64,000 bases of DNA, from positions 1 through 64,000 of the forward strand of contig JAEUMI010000134.1 of the NCBI GenBank assembly GCA_016792825.1. The letters are read 5' to 3'. Both the position numbers and the translations under genes were made by a program. Positions 7,421 to 16,942 of the stretch are shown one piece after another; within the stretch, counting starts at the first letter, position 1; each line of letters starts with the position of its first letter. This DNA comes from Hyphomicrobiales bacterium (GTDB taxonomy: Bacteria; Pseudomonadota; Alphaproteobacteria; Rhizobiales; Aestuariivirgaceae). Under the pieces are notes generated by a model that was given only the letters and a program-made list of their open reading frames with translations, ran no database searches and had not been told where the DNA came from.

Positions 7421-8499
7421 AACTGGAATGCGAAATTTGCGCCTGCCGTATAGGTATCTGAATCCTCATAGAGAAGCCCGCTGACTTCCGCGGTCAAAGC
7501 CAACTGTGTATTGGCCCCAAAAGCAAAATTGAGGCCGCCTTGCAATCGAAGATCTGTATAGGGATCATCCAATATTGTGCCGGTCACGTCATCAACTGCC
7601 TTGTTTATCCCGACCCAATCCAATTGCGCGCCGAGCCAGGGCTCAACCGTTGAAGCACCGCCGATGGATATGGAGTTGCCGACCTGGAAGCCCGGCGAAA
7701 TGATCCCGGTTTCGATAGTCTGGGCGTTCAATGCACCGCTTGCGTCCTGCCATTCCTTGGACCATGCGACGGTCAGCGAGGGCGAATAACGCCAGGTGCC
7801 GGAATACCAATAACCGGTCAAGGCGCTGCTGGCCTGAATCCGGGTCGAGTCAAAACTGGTGCCGCCATTCACTTCCGTGTCAAGTTCGGTTCCAAGGAGA
7901 GTGGCCGACAACACCACATTGTCGGTGAGTGTCATACCCAGATATGCCCCGCCGCCCCAGCCATCGGTATCCTGGGTTACGCCTGATCCATCCAAGTCTG
8001 AGGATTCATAGGTGCCCATCAGGCCCAGCACCAGACGGTCCGAGACTTTGTAATCGAAACCGGCAACAGCATTTACAAGCGAGCCGTCAAGATCGGTAAA
8101 AGCGTCCGTGTCATCCAGCCAGCTGTATTTTCCATCGATCCAGATGTTCCACATGGGACTGGCAGGGGGAGCCGCAACATCTGCAGTTGGCGCAATGAGG
8201 ATGGATTTGCCGCCGGAAAGACGATCAGCAATTTCTTCCCGGTTCGCCAGTTCAAGGCCGGCAGGCTCAGCCTGGTTCGGCCCCCTGTCAAACCGGTTAA
8301 GAATGACGCCAGTGATCGAGGCCGTGGTGTTGATGAGGGACTGGCGGTTCAGCAAGTACTTGGCACAGGCGGTGACGATCTCGGGCGAGGTATCATCGAG
8401 TTCGTTACAGTCGTCGCCGTAAGTGAATTGGGCCAGCGCCTGGGAACTGCCTGCGATGCCCGCCGATAAGACAAAGGCGGCAATTGTCGTAGCCCGCAT
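7417..8499 (-). CDS. Outer-membrane beta-barrel protein (autotransporter-barrel-like) without a passenger
   Basis: The 360-residue protein has a cleavable signal peptide (residues 1-23, ending ALA) and a short helical segment (residues about 30-105). A barrel domain follows from about residue 112 ([16 protein letters not shown]) to the terminal phenylalanine ([10 protein letters not shown]). Alternating aromatic and polar strands and the final F are classical outer-membrane signals. The barrel resembles C-terminal autotransporter domains, but there is no long secreted passenger, only about 80 residues before the barrel. Two cysteines (in DDCNELDD and TACAKYLL) may form a disulfide. It is a monocistronic gene convergent with the DUF1289 gene. 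Whether it is a porin or a surface structure is unknown. Confidence 0.75.
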   Translation of the reverse strand: MRATTIAAFVLSAGIAGSSQALAQFTYGDDCNELDDTSPEIVTACAKYLLNRQSLINTTASITGVILNRFDRGPNQAEPAGLELANREEIADRLSGGKSILIAPTADVAAPPASPMWNIWIDGKYSWLDDTDAFTDLDGSLVNAVAGFDYKVSDRLVLGLMGTYESSDLDGSGVTQDTDGWGGGAYLGMTLTDNVVLSATLLGTELDTEVNGGTSFDSTRIQASSALTGYWYSGTWRYSPSLTVAWSKEWQDASGALNAQTIETGIISPGFQVGNSISIGGASTVEPWLGAQLDWVGINKAVDDVTGTILDDPYTDLRLQGGLNFAFGANTQLALTAEVSGLLYEDSDTYTAGANFAFQF

Positions 8500-8565
8500 G
8501 ATTTCCCTCGAACTCTCCGTCCGAGACGAGCCATATCACAAAATCATGTCACTAAGCCAGCAGCT

Positions 8566-9576
8566 TCACTCGGCGGCGAGCAGGCGATTCGATTGGAGTT
8601 CGACGGCATCGAGGCCGCGCCGCAAGACATCAATACCGGCGCCCGGCAGATGGCTCTGTTCGGAAATGATTTGACGCCAATGGCGCCCGCCAGGCTGGCC
8701 ATGGAACAGGCCGAGCATATGGCGCGATATTTTGGCGAGAAAATCGCCCCGGCGCAATTGTTCCTCGATGTAAGGCAACATGCCGGTCACCGCATCAATG
8801 CGGCTGGTCAGCGGATTGGCCTTTTGAAAGAATAGCCTGTCAACGTCAGCAAGAAGCCAGGGGGTGTGGTAAGCGGCACGACCGAGCATGACCCCATCAA
8901 GGCCGCGCATTTCATCGATTGCCTGCCCAAGTGTAGCCACGCCCCCATTCAGGATTATGTTGAGATGCGGAAAGTCTGCTTTCAATTGATGCACCCGGGG
9001 ATAATTGAGCGGAGGAATTTCCCGGTTTTCCTTTGGGCTGAGGCCTTTCAGCCAAGCCTTGCGGGCGTGGATTATGAATGTATCGCAACCCGTTTCGGAG
9101 ACTGCTTCAACAAAACGATCAAGGCACTCGACTTCGTCCTGGTCATCAATGCCGATGCGGCATTTCACTGTCACCGGAATTTTAACGGCTGAACGCATCG
9201 CTGCAACACAATCCGCTACGAGCCTTGGTTCAGCCATGAGGCAGGCGCCGAATCTTCCTTCCTGAACCCGGTCCGAGGGACAGCCAACGTTCAGATTGAT
9301 TTCGCTATAGCCGAAATCCTCACCAATTCTGGCTGCATCCGACAGCAGGCCGGGATCGCTGCCGCCGAGTTGGAGGGCCACCGGCTGCTCAAGTGCATCA
9401 AAGCCCAGAAGGCGCTGGCGGTCGCCATGGCGAATGGCCTGGGCGGTCACCATTTCGGTATACAGCAAGGCGTGCCTGGTGAGGTGGCGGTGAAAGACGC
9501 GGCAATGCCGGTCGGTCCAATCCATCATCGGGGCCACACAAAACCTGTGTGTAGAAAACTGTGTTTTCGCGGTCAT
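8566..9576 (-). CDS. dusA: tRNA-dihydrouridine synthase DusA
   Basis: DusA reduces uridine to dihydrouridine at positions 20/20a of tRNA using FMN and NADPH. The 336-residue protein has the DusA N-terminus RFCVAPMMDWTDRHCRVFHR, the FMN-barrel motif INLNVGCPSDRVQEGRFGACLM with the catalytic cysteine in NVGCPS, TVKCRIGID, FIIHARKAWL and LNGGVATLGQ. The C-terminal helical tRNA-binding domain includes ISRHMLGLFHGQPGGR. I moved the start from 9651 to ATG 9576 because GAGGAAAG precedes it and the family N-terminus begins there. It stands alone, with a long gene-free stretch upstream. Confidence 0.95.
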   Translation of the reverse strand: MTAKTQFSTHRFCVAPMMDWTDRHCRVFHRHLTRHALLYTEMVTAQAIRHGDRQRLLGFDALEQPVALQLGGSDPGLLSDAARIGEDFGYSEINLNVGCPSDRVQEGRFGACLMAEPRLVADCVAAMRSAVKIPVTVKCRIGIDDQDEVECLDRFVEAVSETGCDTFIIHARKAWLKGLSPKENREIPPLNYPRVHQLKADFPHLNIILNGGVATLGQAIDEMRGLDGVMLGRAAYHTPWLLADVDRLFFQKANPLTSRIDAVTGMLPYIEEQLRRGDFLAKISRHMLGLFHGQPGGRHWRQIISEQSHLPGAGIDVLRRGLDAVELQSNRLLAAE

Positions 9577-10080
9577 CAAGCCTGCTTTCCTCGGTTCACC
9601 GCACCTGTAGCGCATGGAAGGGGTTGCTGCACGCGCTCTTGATAGCCCCACCCCTCCTCACTTCTCAATTGGAAAAGCCATGTAAACGCGGGGGCTGGAG
9701 TTCGGCAAATGCTTTGATCAGGACAGGTCCGTTCAGCCGCCATAAGCAGAAATTCACAATGCTGTCCGCCACTTCTCCGATGGTCCAAATGCCGTAGTCA
9801 CTTCCACATTCCAACATCGGCGTGTCAATCAGACGACCTAGGCCTCTTAGCCCTGGGAGAGGTGATGGTGAGGCCAAAGGGACGGGTTTGCAAAAACATC
9901 CACTGAATCATGGCCGCTTCGCTCCGTATCGCCGAAAAAATTGAATTAAAAAGAGAAAGTCCTGCGTAACGTGGTCAATTCTACAGAGTTGAACAGAGAA
10001 ATCAATTCAGTGATTATACACTTGAAAAACGTTATCGATGATGCATAATACGTCTATAGTTGAGATGTGTTAACTCCACC
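9577..10080. other. Gene-free stretch between dusA and the XRE-hyf operon
   Basis: I see no gene with a ribosome binding site or family match here, and no tRNA-like cloverleaf. The sequence becomes AT-rich after about 9900 and ends in a promoter-like element at 10022-10049. Confidence 0.55.
10022..10049 (+). promoter_or_regulatory. Candidate sigma-70 promoter for the XRE-hyf operon
   Basis: TTGAAA (10022-10027) and CATAAT (10044-10049) are each one mismatch from consensus and are separated by 16 bases. The start codon of the XRE gene lies about 30 bases further on. No FNR-type box is seen nearby. Confidence 0.5.
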
Positions 10081-10335
10081 ATGATTACTGCACCCCAATT
10101 GCGCGCCGCCCGTGCCTTACTTGGCATCGATCAGCAAAAGATGGCTGAATTGGCCGGCGTATCCTTGCCTACAATCCAGCGCATGGAAGCAAGCCCCGAC
10201 AATATCCGGAGTGTGGTTTCGAGCTTAATGAAAGTCCTTGAGGCGCTCGACAAGGCGGGCCTTGAATTAATCGGTGATGGTGCCACGAGCAGCGGCGGCG
10301 GCCGAGGCGTCCGGTTCAAAGAGTCCTCCAAATGA
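10081..10335 (+). CDS. XRE-type helix-turn-helix protein coupled to hyfB
   Basis: The 84-residue protein is almost entirely a Cro/C1-type helix-turn-helix: LRAARALLGIDQQKMAELAGVSLPTIQRME (residues about 6-37), then a short helical extension and a Gly/Ser-rich tail. This small alphaproteobacterial HTH type usually acts as a transcriptional regulator. ATG 10081 is preferred to the upstream TTG because the domain begins there. Its stop overlaps the hyfB start (ATGA), so regulator and membrane complex are translationally coupled, which suggests it controls its own operon. Its signal is unknown. Confidence 0.82.
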   Translation: MITAPQLRAARALLGIDQQKMAELAGVSLPTIQRMEASPDNIRSVVSSLMKVLEALDKAGLELIGDGATSSGGGRGVRFKESSK

Positions 10336-12368
10336 CCGGCGTGGATTATTCCACTGCTCCACAGCTTGCGATTCTGCTGTCAGGGATCCTGCTCTATGCG
10401 GTGGCGGCCGTTTTTGCCGCCATGTTCCATCGCCATAAGTCGGCGCTAGCTGCAGTTTACCCTATCTGCATAATTGCGGCAGCGGTGACTGCTGGGGCTA
10501 GCCTCGCGGCACTGCTTGCTGACACACATTCAGGATTCAGACTGCCGCTTGGCCTGCCAATCATCGGGCTGCACGTCAAGCTTGATGCCCTGTCGGCCTT
10601 TTTCAGCCTCATTGTGAATCTGGGCGTGCTGACGACCGCGATTTACGGCATGGGACTTGACCGCGACCGGGACCTTTCGGGGCGGGTTGAACCGTTCTTC
10701 CCGGCATACGCCTTGGCCATGAACCTCGTCCTCATCGCCGGAGATGCCTTTGGCTTCCTGTTTTCCTGGGAATTGATGTCGCTCACCTCATGGGTTCTCG
10801 TTGTCTCGCACCACCGGGACGCGGGCAACCGCCATGCGGGGCATGTCTATCTGGTGATGGCGGCAATTGGCACGGCTTCGCTGCTGTTTGCCTTCGGTGG
10901 GCTTGCCGGTGCTTCCGGAAATTACGCCTTCGACGCGATCCGTGCCGTTCCACCCGGGCCCCTGGTTTCCGGGCTCGTACTCGCCGGTGCCATTTTCGGG
11001 GCCGGCTCGAAGGCCGGCATCGCACCGCTCCACGCCTGGCTGCCGCTGGCACATCCGGCTGCCCCCAGCCATGTCTCTGCACTGATGAGCGGGGTCATGA
11101 CCAAAGTTGCAATCTACGGCCTGATCCGCATCGTCTTCGACCTGCTGGGAACACCCGTCTGGTGGTGGGCCCTGCCCTTCCTGCTTCTCGGTGCCGCGAC
11201 GGCGGTACTTGGTCTTCTCTACGCCGTCCTTGATCATGATTTAAAGCGCGTCCTTGCTTATTCTACGGTGGAGAATATCGGCATCATCTTCGTGGGCCTT
11301 GGCATGGCGCTGGCTTTCAGGGCCTCCGGCCTCACAGCGGCGGCTGCGGTGGCGATGGCCGCAACTCTGCTTCACTGCCTTAACCACTCGTGGTTTAAGT
11401 CACTGCTCTTTCTCGGTGCAGGGGCAGTGCTGCATGCCACGGGACGGCGCGATTTCGACGGGCTTGGCGGATTGATTCACCGCATGCCGGTCACAGCCGC
11501 CTTCTGGCTAGTTGGCGCCATGTCGATTTCGGCCCTGCCGCCGTTCAATGGCTTCGTTTCCGAGTGGTTGCTGTTTCAGGCCGTGCTCGCGGGGCCGCAA
11601 TTTCCTGAACCTATTCTACGCTTCATGTCTCCCGCGGTTGGCGCCATGCTGGCTCTGGCCGCTGCCCTTGCCGCGGCTTGTTTCGTACGCGCTTTCGGCA
11701 TTGTCTATCTTGGCCGTCCGCGCAGCAATGAGGCTGCCGGAGCCCATGAAACGGCACGGCCCCAGCAGGTGGCAATGGCGCTGTTAGCCGGTCTTTGCCT
11801 GCTAGGCGGATTATTCGGCGGGGTGATGGTTTCAGCAATCCAACCCTTGCTTCAAACGCTGGCCGGGGCGCCTCTCCCGGCAGTTGGGACAGGCCCCACT
11901 CCATTCTCACTGGTCGCGTTCGATGCTGCGCGCAGCATCTACGATGCGCCGACGATCACAATCTTCCTGCTAATCTCAGGTACATTGACAGTCATGCTGG
12001 TGCACCGCATCTCAAGCCGCCGCACCAGGCTTGGCCCCGCATGGGATTGCGGTTTCCCGGATCCTTCACCGCTCACGCAATACAGCGCCTCGAGCTTTTC
12101 GCAGCCTTTGCGGCGCGTCTATGGTTCGACGGTCTTTGGCGCTTCCGAAACAGTCGACATGCCGCAACCCGGCGACAACCGCGCCGCGCGCTTCACAGTC
12201 AGGCTGCATGACTATGCCTGGGAGCTGCTTTACGCCGCACCGGCACGGGCAGTGTTGAAAATGTCGGAACGGCTTAATGCCCTTCAGTTCCTGACAATCC
12301 GCACTTACCTCATGCTCATGTTCAGCGCGCTCATCGTGCTACTTCTCATTGCGGCGGTGTGGTTCTGA
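10332..12368 (+). CDS. hyfB: Hydrogenase-4 subunit B-like proton/sodium antiporter-type membrane subunit
   Basis: The 678-residue polytopic protein belongs to the NuoL/Mrp antiporter-like family, HyfB/HycC branch. Visible hallmarks are the FFSLIVNLGVLTTAIYG region, the SWELMSLTSWVL helix with its conserved Glu, the GAGSKAGIAPLHAWLPLAHPAAPSHVSALMSG signature (residues about 220-255) and the LKRVLAYSTVENIGIIFVG helix. It should carry ions across the cytoplasmic membrane, driven by redox chemistry in the peripheral subunits. It is the first structural gene of a six-gene run (hyfB-C-E-F-G-I-like) with overlapping stops and starts. Because the large subunit lacks the NiFe ligands, the hyf name here means homology, not hydrogenase activity. 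Confidence 0.9.
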   Translation: MTGVDYSTAPQLAILLSGILLYAVAAVFAAMFHRHKSALAAVYPICIIAAAVTAGASLAALLADTHSGFRLPLGLPIIGLHVKLDALSAFFSLIVNLGVLTTAIYGMGLDRDRDLSGRVEPFFPAYALAMNLVLIAGDAFGFLFSWELMSLTSWVLVVSHHRDAGNRHAGHVYLVMAAIGTASLLFAFGGLAGASGNYAFDAIRAVPPGPLVSGLVLAGAIFGAGSKAGIAPLHAWLPLAHPAAPSHVSALMSGVMTKVAIYGLIRIVFDLLGTPVWWWALPFLLLGAATAVLGLLYAVLDHDLKRVLAYSTVENIGIIFVGLGMALAFRASGLTAAAAVAMAATLLHCLNHSWFKSLLFLGAGAVLHATGRRDFDGLGGLIHRMPVTAAFWLVGAMSISALPPFNGFVSEWLLFQAVLAGPQFPEPILRFMSPAVGAMLALAAALAAACFVRAFGIVYLGRPRSNEAAGAHETARPQQVAMALLAGLCLLGGLFGGVMVSAIQPLLQTLAGAPLPAVGTGPTPFSLVAFDAARSIYDAPTITIFLLISGTLTVMLVHRISSRRTRLGPAWDCGFPDPSPLTQYSASSFSQPLRRVYGSTVFGASETVDMPQPGDNRAARFTVRLHDYAWELLYAAPARAVLKMSERLNALQFLTIRTYLMLMFSALIVLLLIAAVWF

Positions 12369-13333
12369 TGCGCGATACAGTCATCCTGCTGTTTGGCCAG
12401 ACGATCCAGATGTTCCTGGTGCTTTTGATTGCTCCCGGTATCGCGGGCATCACGCGGCGCGTGAAGGCTCGCTTCATGCGCAGGCAGGGGGCCCCCATCA
12501 TTCAGCCGTACCGTGACCTGATCAAGCTTGTACGCAAGGAATCAGTCGTCGCCCAAAATGCTTCCTGGCTGTTCCGCTCCGCCCCCTATGCCATTCTGGC
12601 TTTTACCTGGGTGGCGGCTGCTCTGGTTCCGACCTTCGCTTCGGGACTCATGTTCAACTGGGCGGCCGATGCCTTGGCACTTGTCGCACTTCTCGGCGCG
12701 GCACGCGCCCTGTTGGCGCTCGCCGGCATGGATGTGGGCACGAGCTTCGGCGGCATCGGGTCGTCGCGCGAGATGATGATCGCCACGTTGGCTGAGCCCG
12801 CAATGCTGCTTGTTCTTCTGACCATGGCCCTGACAGCAGGAACAACGCGCCTGCCGGAGGTCGCGGAATTCCTGATATCGGCGCCCATCACGGTGCGCGT
12901 GTCCCTCGCGCTCGCCCTCGTGGCGCTGATCATTGTGGCGCTGGCCGAGAACGCCCGCATTCCGGTGGACAATCCGGCGACACACCTCGAACTCACCATG
13001 GTGCACGAAGCCATGGTTCTTGAATATTCCGGACGCCATCTCGCCATGATTGAGATGGCGGCACAGCTAAAGCTGGTTCTTTACATCTCGCTCATCGTCT
13101 GCCTGTTCCTGCCTTTTGGCATGGCGCCAGCCAACGCAGGGCCGGCTGCATGGCCCGTGGGCATGGCGGTCTATCTTGTTAAGCTCGTTCTGGGCGCGGC
13201 CCTACTGGGAGCCTGGGAGGTGAGCATCGCCAAGATGCGGGTGTTCCGCGTCGGGGAGTTTCTCGGGGGTGCCTTCGTCTTTGCGTTCCTTGCCATACTC
13301 CTCGCCTTCGTAACCCGGGAGGTGCTCAATTGA
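12368..13333 (+). CDS. hyfC: Hydrogenase-4 subunit C-like (NuoH-type) membrane subunit
   Basis: The 321-residue protein is a NuoH/HyfC/HycD-like subunit, the membrane anchor that meets the peripheral redox arm. Typical motifs are PGIAGITRRVKARFMRRQGAPIIQPYRDLIKL near the N-terminus and the loop EMMIATLAEPAMLLVL. Further on, ENARIPVDNPATHLELTMVHEAMVLEYSGRHLAMIEMA (residues about 195-235) corresponds to the charged cytoplasmic loop of complex I near the quinone/ion path. About eight hydrophobic segments are visible. ATG 12368 overlaps the hyfB stop by one base. No residue appears missing relative to the family. Confidence 0.9.
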   Translation: MRDTVILLFGQTIQMFLVLLIAPGIAGITRRVKARFMRRQGAPIIQPYRDLIKLVRKESVVAQNASWLFRSAPYAILAFTWVAAALVPTFASGLMFNWAADALALVALLGAARALLALAGMDVGTSFGGIGSSREMMIATLAEPAMLLVLLTMALTAGTTRLPEVAEFLISAPITVRVSLALALVALIIVALAENARIPVDNPATHLELTMVHEAMVLEYSGRHLAMIEMAAQLKLVLYISLIVCLFLPFGMAPANAGPAAWPVGMAVYLVKLVLGAALLGAWEVSIAKMRVFRVGEFLGGAFVFAFLAILLAFVTREVLN

Positions 13334-13989
13334 ACCACGCCTATGATGTCTCGCATCTTCTCGCCGGGCTTATGATTGTCGCGAGTTTCGCTCTTCTCTA
13401 TCAGGACCGCATTTTCGCCGTGCTCAACATCTTTGCCGCGCAGGCCATCCTGCTGTCGATGGCGGTAGGCTGGGAAGCCTGGACGCAGCAGCGCCCACAT
13501 CTCTTTATCACCGCGGCCCTGGCGCTGGGTTTGAAGGGCATCATCATCCCAGTTGCACTTCACAAGATGATTGTGCGCCTTGGCGTGCACAGGGATATCG
13601 ATCAGGTCGTGGGCGTCGGCAAGACACTGCTGATCGGTCTGGCACTCACTTCTCTGTCGCTCATGCTGGTCCTAAAAGTAACCGCGACGGCGGAGTCATT
13701 TACGCGCGAGGGGCTGGCGCTAGCGCTGGCCATTATTCTTCTCGGGTTCCTGATGATGATCACGCGGCGCAACGCCATCACCCAGATCGTTGGCTTTATG
13801 TCTCTGGAGAATGGCCTTATCCTCGCCGCAACGGGGGCACGCGGCATGCCACTGGTGGTCGAGGTCAGTGTGGCCTTCTCGGTGCTTATTGCGCTTTTTG
13901 TGTTTGCCGTCTTTGTGTTCCGTATCCGCGAACGTTTCGACAGCGTCGACATTGAAGCCCTCGAAGACGTCAGGGGCGACACTAAATGA
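13330..13989 (+). CDS. hyfE: Hydrogenase-4 subunit E-like membrane subunit
   Basis: The 219-residue protein has six to seven hydrophobic segments. The pattern NGLILAATGARGMPLVVEVSVAFSVLIALFVFAVF near the C-terminus is typical of HyfE, whose C-terminal half is NuoK-like. The start is an unusual TTG at 13330, preceded by GGAGGTG at a good distance and overlapping the hyfC stop by four bases; no ATG is available before the first helix. It probably forms the NuoK-like part of the ion-translocating arm. Confidence 0.88.
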   Translation: MNHAYDVSHLLAGLMIVASFALLYQDRIFAVLNIFAAQAILLSMAVGWEAWTQQRPHLFITAALALGLKGIIIPVALHKMIVRLGVHRDIDQVVGVGKTLLIGLALTSLSLMLVLKVTATAESFTREGLALALAIILLGFLMMITRRNAITQIVGFMSLENGLILAATGARGMPLVVEVSVAFSVLIALFVFAVFVFRIRERFDSVDIEALEDVRGDTK

Positions 13990-15422
13990 TGACATCGGTT
14001 GCATTGGTCATAGGCATTCCCTTCGTCTCGGCGGCAGTCCTGGTGCTAGTGCCGGGCTACCGGATCTCGGCGGCAGGCAATGTCCTGGCCATGTTTGCCA
14101 CCTTCCTCGCCGGGGTGTCGCTGCTTTTCGTCGACGCCGGAGCGAGCAGCTACTTTATCATAGACGACATGAATATCCTGTTTATCATTCTGAATACGCT
14201 GGTTGGGTTTACCACCTCGGTGTTCAGTGCCAGCTACATCAGCCACGAGATCGAAACTGGGAAACTGACGCCTCAATTCGTCAGATTCTATCATGCCATG
14301 TTCCTCGGAATGATGGGAGCGATGAATGTGGCGCTCACTGCGAACAATATCGGCCTTATGTGGGTCGGACTGGAACTGTCGACACTGATAACTGTCGTCA
14401 TGGTCGGGATTTACCGCACGCCCTCGGCCATCGAAGCGTCATGGAAGTATTTCATCCTCGCAAGCGTCGGCATCTCGCTTGCATTCTTCGGCACCATCCT
14501 GATCTATCTTGCTGGCCAGAAAGCCCTTGGCGAAGGGGCGCCCGCCATGACCTGGAACTTGCTGCAGGCCGCCGCTCCACAACTCGACGTCTCTCTTCTC
14601 AACCTCGCTTTTGTTTTCCTGCTGATTGGCTATGGCACCAAGGTTGGCCTGGCGCCGCTTCACGCCTGGCTGCCTGATGCCCATTCCGAAGGCCCGACTC
14701 CGATTTCGGCGGTTCTCTCGGGTCTGCTTCTCAATGTGGCACTTTACGCTCTGCTGCGCTTTAAGATGATCGTCTCAGCCCACCCGGACGCCATTCAGCC
14801 AGGGCCCATCATGATTGTCATGGGGCTGATCTCGCTGATTTTTGCGGCGTTCATGCTGTACCAGCGACGCGATATCAAACGGTTGTTTGCTTATTCATCC
14901 ATCGAGCACATGGGCCTCATCACCTTCGCGTTTGGCATGGGCGGGCCCTTGGCCAATTTCGCTGGGCTCCTGCACATGGCCATGCACAGCCTGACCAAGT
15001 CAGCCATTTTCTTTGCGGTCGGTCATGTGGCGCAAGCAAAGGGAACGCAGCGCATTGCAGGCATACGGGGACTGAGCGTGACCCATCCCAGCCTAGCAAT
15101 CGGCCTGGCGGTGGGGGTCTTCGCGATCTCGGGTCTTCCGCCCTTTGGCGTGTTCATGAGTGAGTTTCTGATTATCACTACTACCTTCGCGCGTGCGCCT
15201 TGGCTCGTTATATTCCCCGCATTTGGGCTCCTCGTAGCCTTCGGTGCGTTATTGTGGCGCTTGCAGGAGTTGCTGTTTGGCGAACCGACGGAGCCCTCAC
15301 ACAAAGTCAGCGCCTCTTCTGTTCCGCTTATCATTCATCTTGGGTTGGTTCTTATCGCTGGCATCTACTTGCCGCCGACGCTGGTAGGCTGGTTCGAACG
15401 CGCTGCGGAGCTGCTCAAGTGA
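13986..15422 (+). CDS. hyfF: Hydrogenase-4 subunit F-like antiporter-type membrane subunit
   Basis: This second NuoM/N/Mrp-like subunit has 478 residues. Hallmarks are the GLMWVGLELSTLITVVMVG helix, FVFLLIGYGTKVGLAPLHAWLPDAHSEGPTPISAVLSG (residues about 205-245) and RRDIKRLFAYSSIEHMGLITFAFGMG. The lysine and glutamate in these helices are those used for ion translocation in complex I. ATG 13986 overlaps the hyfE stop. With hyfB this gives the complex two antiporter-like modules, which suggests real ion pumping. The 3' end overlaps the start of the large-subunit gene by four bases (GTGA). Confidence 0.9.
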   Translation: MMTSVALVIGIPFVSAAVLVLVPGYRISAAGNVLAMFATFLAGVSLLFVDAGASSYFIIDDMNILFIILNTLVGFTTSVFSASYISHEIETGKLTPQFVRFYHAMFLGMMGAMNVALTANNIGLMWVGLELSTLITVVMVGIYRTPSAIEASWKYFILASVGISLAFFGTILIYLAGQKALGEGAPAMTWNLLQAAAPQLDVSLLNLAFVFLLIGYGTKVGLAPLHAWLPDAHSEGPTPISAVLSGLLLNVALYALLRFKMIVSAHPDAIQPGPIMIVMGLISLIFAAFMLYQRRDIKRLFAYSSIEHMGLITFAFGMGGPLANFAGLLHMAMHSLTKSAIFFAVGHVAQAKGTQRIAGIRGLSVTHPSLAIGLAVGVFAISGLPPFGVFMSEFLIITTTFARAPWLVIFPAFGLLVAFGALLWRLQELLFGEPTEPSHKVSASSVPLIIHLGLVLIAGIYLPPTLVGWFERAAELLK

Positions 15423-16936
15423 AGCGGCCCGTACCAACCGCCGCTGCCGCGCTGGCCACCAAACTTAGGGCGGGGCCAGACGGCTTTATCCGTTTGCAGA
15501 TTGATGAGCGGGACTGGATCGGCCTTGCCATGGGCTGTGCCCAGGGCTTGCAGGATCTCCTGGCACTCTGGGTAGACGATGATGCCGCCCACATGGGGCT
15601 CGGCGTTCCTGCACTCAAGTTGCGAATCATTGTGTCCGTGCCGCTGAAACGCGGCAGTTTCCCATCGGTAGCGAAAAATCACCCAGCCGCCTGCCGCCTC
15701 GAACGCAGCATTCGCGATCTCCATGGCGTTGAACCCAAAGGCCTGCCCGATCAACGCAACTGGATGGATCACGGCAAATGGCCATCCCCACCGCCAAGCC
15801 TGAAAAAGGACGCAGCCCGTCGAGACGCAGCTTATGCTTTCCTGGCTACGGAAGGCGAAGGGCTGCATCAGATTGCTGTTGGGCCGGTGCACGCCGGGAT
15901 CATCGAACCCGGACATTTCCGCTTCTCTGTTAACGGTGAAGCGGTCGTTCGGCTCGAAGAGCGGTTCGGTTACACCCACAAGGGAATTGCAGCGTTGTGC
16001 AAGGGCGCCGATATCGCCACGGCAGCACGCATCGCGGCGCGAATTTCGGGCGATAGCACTGTAGCCTATTCCTATGCCTATGCGCTTGCCATCGAAGCCG
16101 CCCTCAAGTGGCGGCCTCCGCCGCGTGCCATCTTGCTGCGCGGCATCATGGCGGAGATTGAACGCCTGTCGCACCATGTCAATGATGTGGGCGCTATCTG
16201 CAACGATGCCAGCGTCGTGGTGCTCCATGCCCACTGCACATTGCTGCGCGAGGATATCTTGCGGACTGCCAACCAGTGTTTTGGCCACCGCATGATGATG
16301 GATCGCATAGTGCCGGGTGGTGTGGCCGCTGATCTTTCGGCTGCAGGGGCTGAGGCGATACAGGCGCTGCTTGCGCGCTGCGCCACGAATTTCGAAGCGG
16401 TCGTGAGAGTCTATGACGAAGCGCCATCATTGCAGGACCGCACGGTTTCGACAGGCAACGTCAGCGCAGAACTTGCCCGGCGCTTTGGAGCCGGCGGCCA
16501 TGTCGGTCGTGCCTCGGGCCGGGCTTTCGACACGCGCCTGAATTTTCCCTATGGACCTTACGAAGCACTGGACTTCGCCATGGCACTTCACGCGGGAGGC
16601 GATGTCGACGCCCGGGTATGGGTCCGCATCGAAGAAGTCCGCTCAAGCATGGCGCTTATCCGGCAAATGCTGAAGCTGCTGGTTCCCGGCCCTCTTATGT
16701 CTGTCATGCCCCGAGCGCGCGCCAGCGAAGGCGCTGCAATGGTTGAGGGTTTCCGCGGTGATATATTTGTCACTGTTCGGCTGGACGACAGGGCAAGGCT
16801 GGTGAATTTCTATGCCCGCGACCCATCCTGCTTCCAGTGGCCCCTGCTTGAAGCCGCAATTGAAGGCAACATCGTTGCCGATTTCCCGCTCTGCAACAAA
16901 TCATTCAACTGTTCCTATTCCGGACACGACATGTAG
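15419..16936 (+). CDS. hyfG: Hydrogenase-4 large subunit-like protein (HyfG/HycE type) lacking all four NiFe cysteines
   Basis: The 505-residue protein fuses an N-terminal NuoC-like (30-kDa) part to a NuoD/NiFe large-subunit-like domain: GPVHAGIIEPGHFRFSVNGE at about residue 160, RLEERFGYTHKGIAAL, and ERLSHHVNDVGAI. Group 4 hydrogenases hold Ni-Fe with two CxxC motifs. Here the first (RICGIC type) reads RISGDS at residues 208-213 and the C-terminal DPCxxC position reads NCSYSG (497-502), so no CxxC remains and the enzyme cannot hold a NiFe site. This is the diagnostic feature of Ehr complexes. The start is GTG 15419, overlapping hyfF; the longer frame from 15200 runs inside hyfF and is not used. 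Confidence 0.9.
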   Translation: MKRPVPTAAAALATKLRAGPDGFIRLQIDERDWIGLAMGCAQGLQDLLALWVDDDAAHMGLGVPALKLRIIVSVPLKRGSFPSVAKNHPAACRLERSIRDLHGVEPKGLPDQRNWMDHGKWPSPPPSLKKDAARRDAAYAFLATEGEGLHQIAVGPVHAGIIEPGHFRFSVNGEAVVRLEERFGYTHKGIAALCKGADIATAARIAARISGDSTVAYSYAYALAIEAALKWRPPPRAILLRGIMAEIERLSHHVNDVGAICNDASVVVLHAHCTLLREDILRTANQCFGHRMMMDRIVPGGVAADLSAAGAEAIQALLARCATNFEAVVRVYDEAPSLQDRTVSTGNVSAELARRFGAGGHVGRASGRAFDTRLNFPYGPYEALDFAMALHAGGDVDARVWVRIEEVRSSMALIRQMLKLLVPGPLMSVMPRARASEGAAMVEGFRGDIFVTVRLDDRARLVNFYARDPSCFQWPLLEAAIEGNIVADFPLCNKSFNCSYSGHDM

Positions 16937-16942
16937 GACACC

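Noticed and set aside
15200..15418. Upstream extension of the HyfG frame to 15200
   Set aside because: It would overlap hyfF by over 200 bases; GTG 15419 overlaps the hyfF stop by four bases like the other junctions of the operon.
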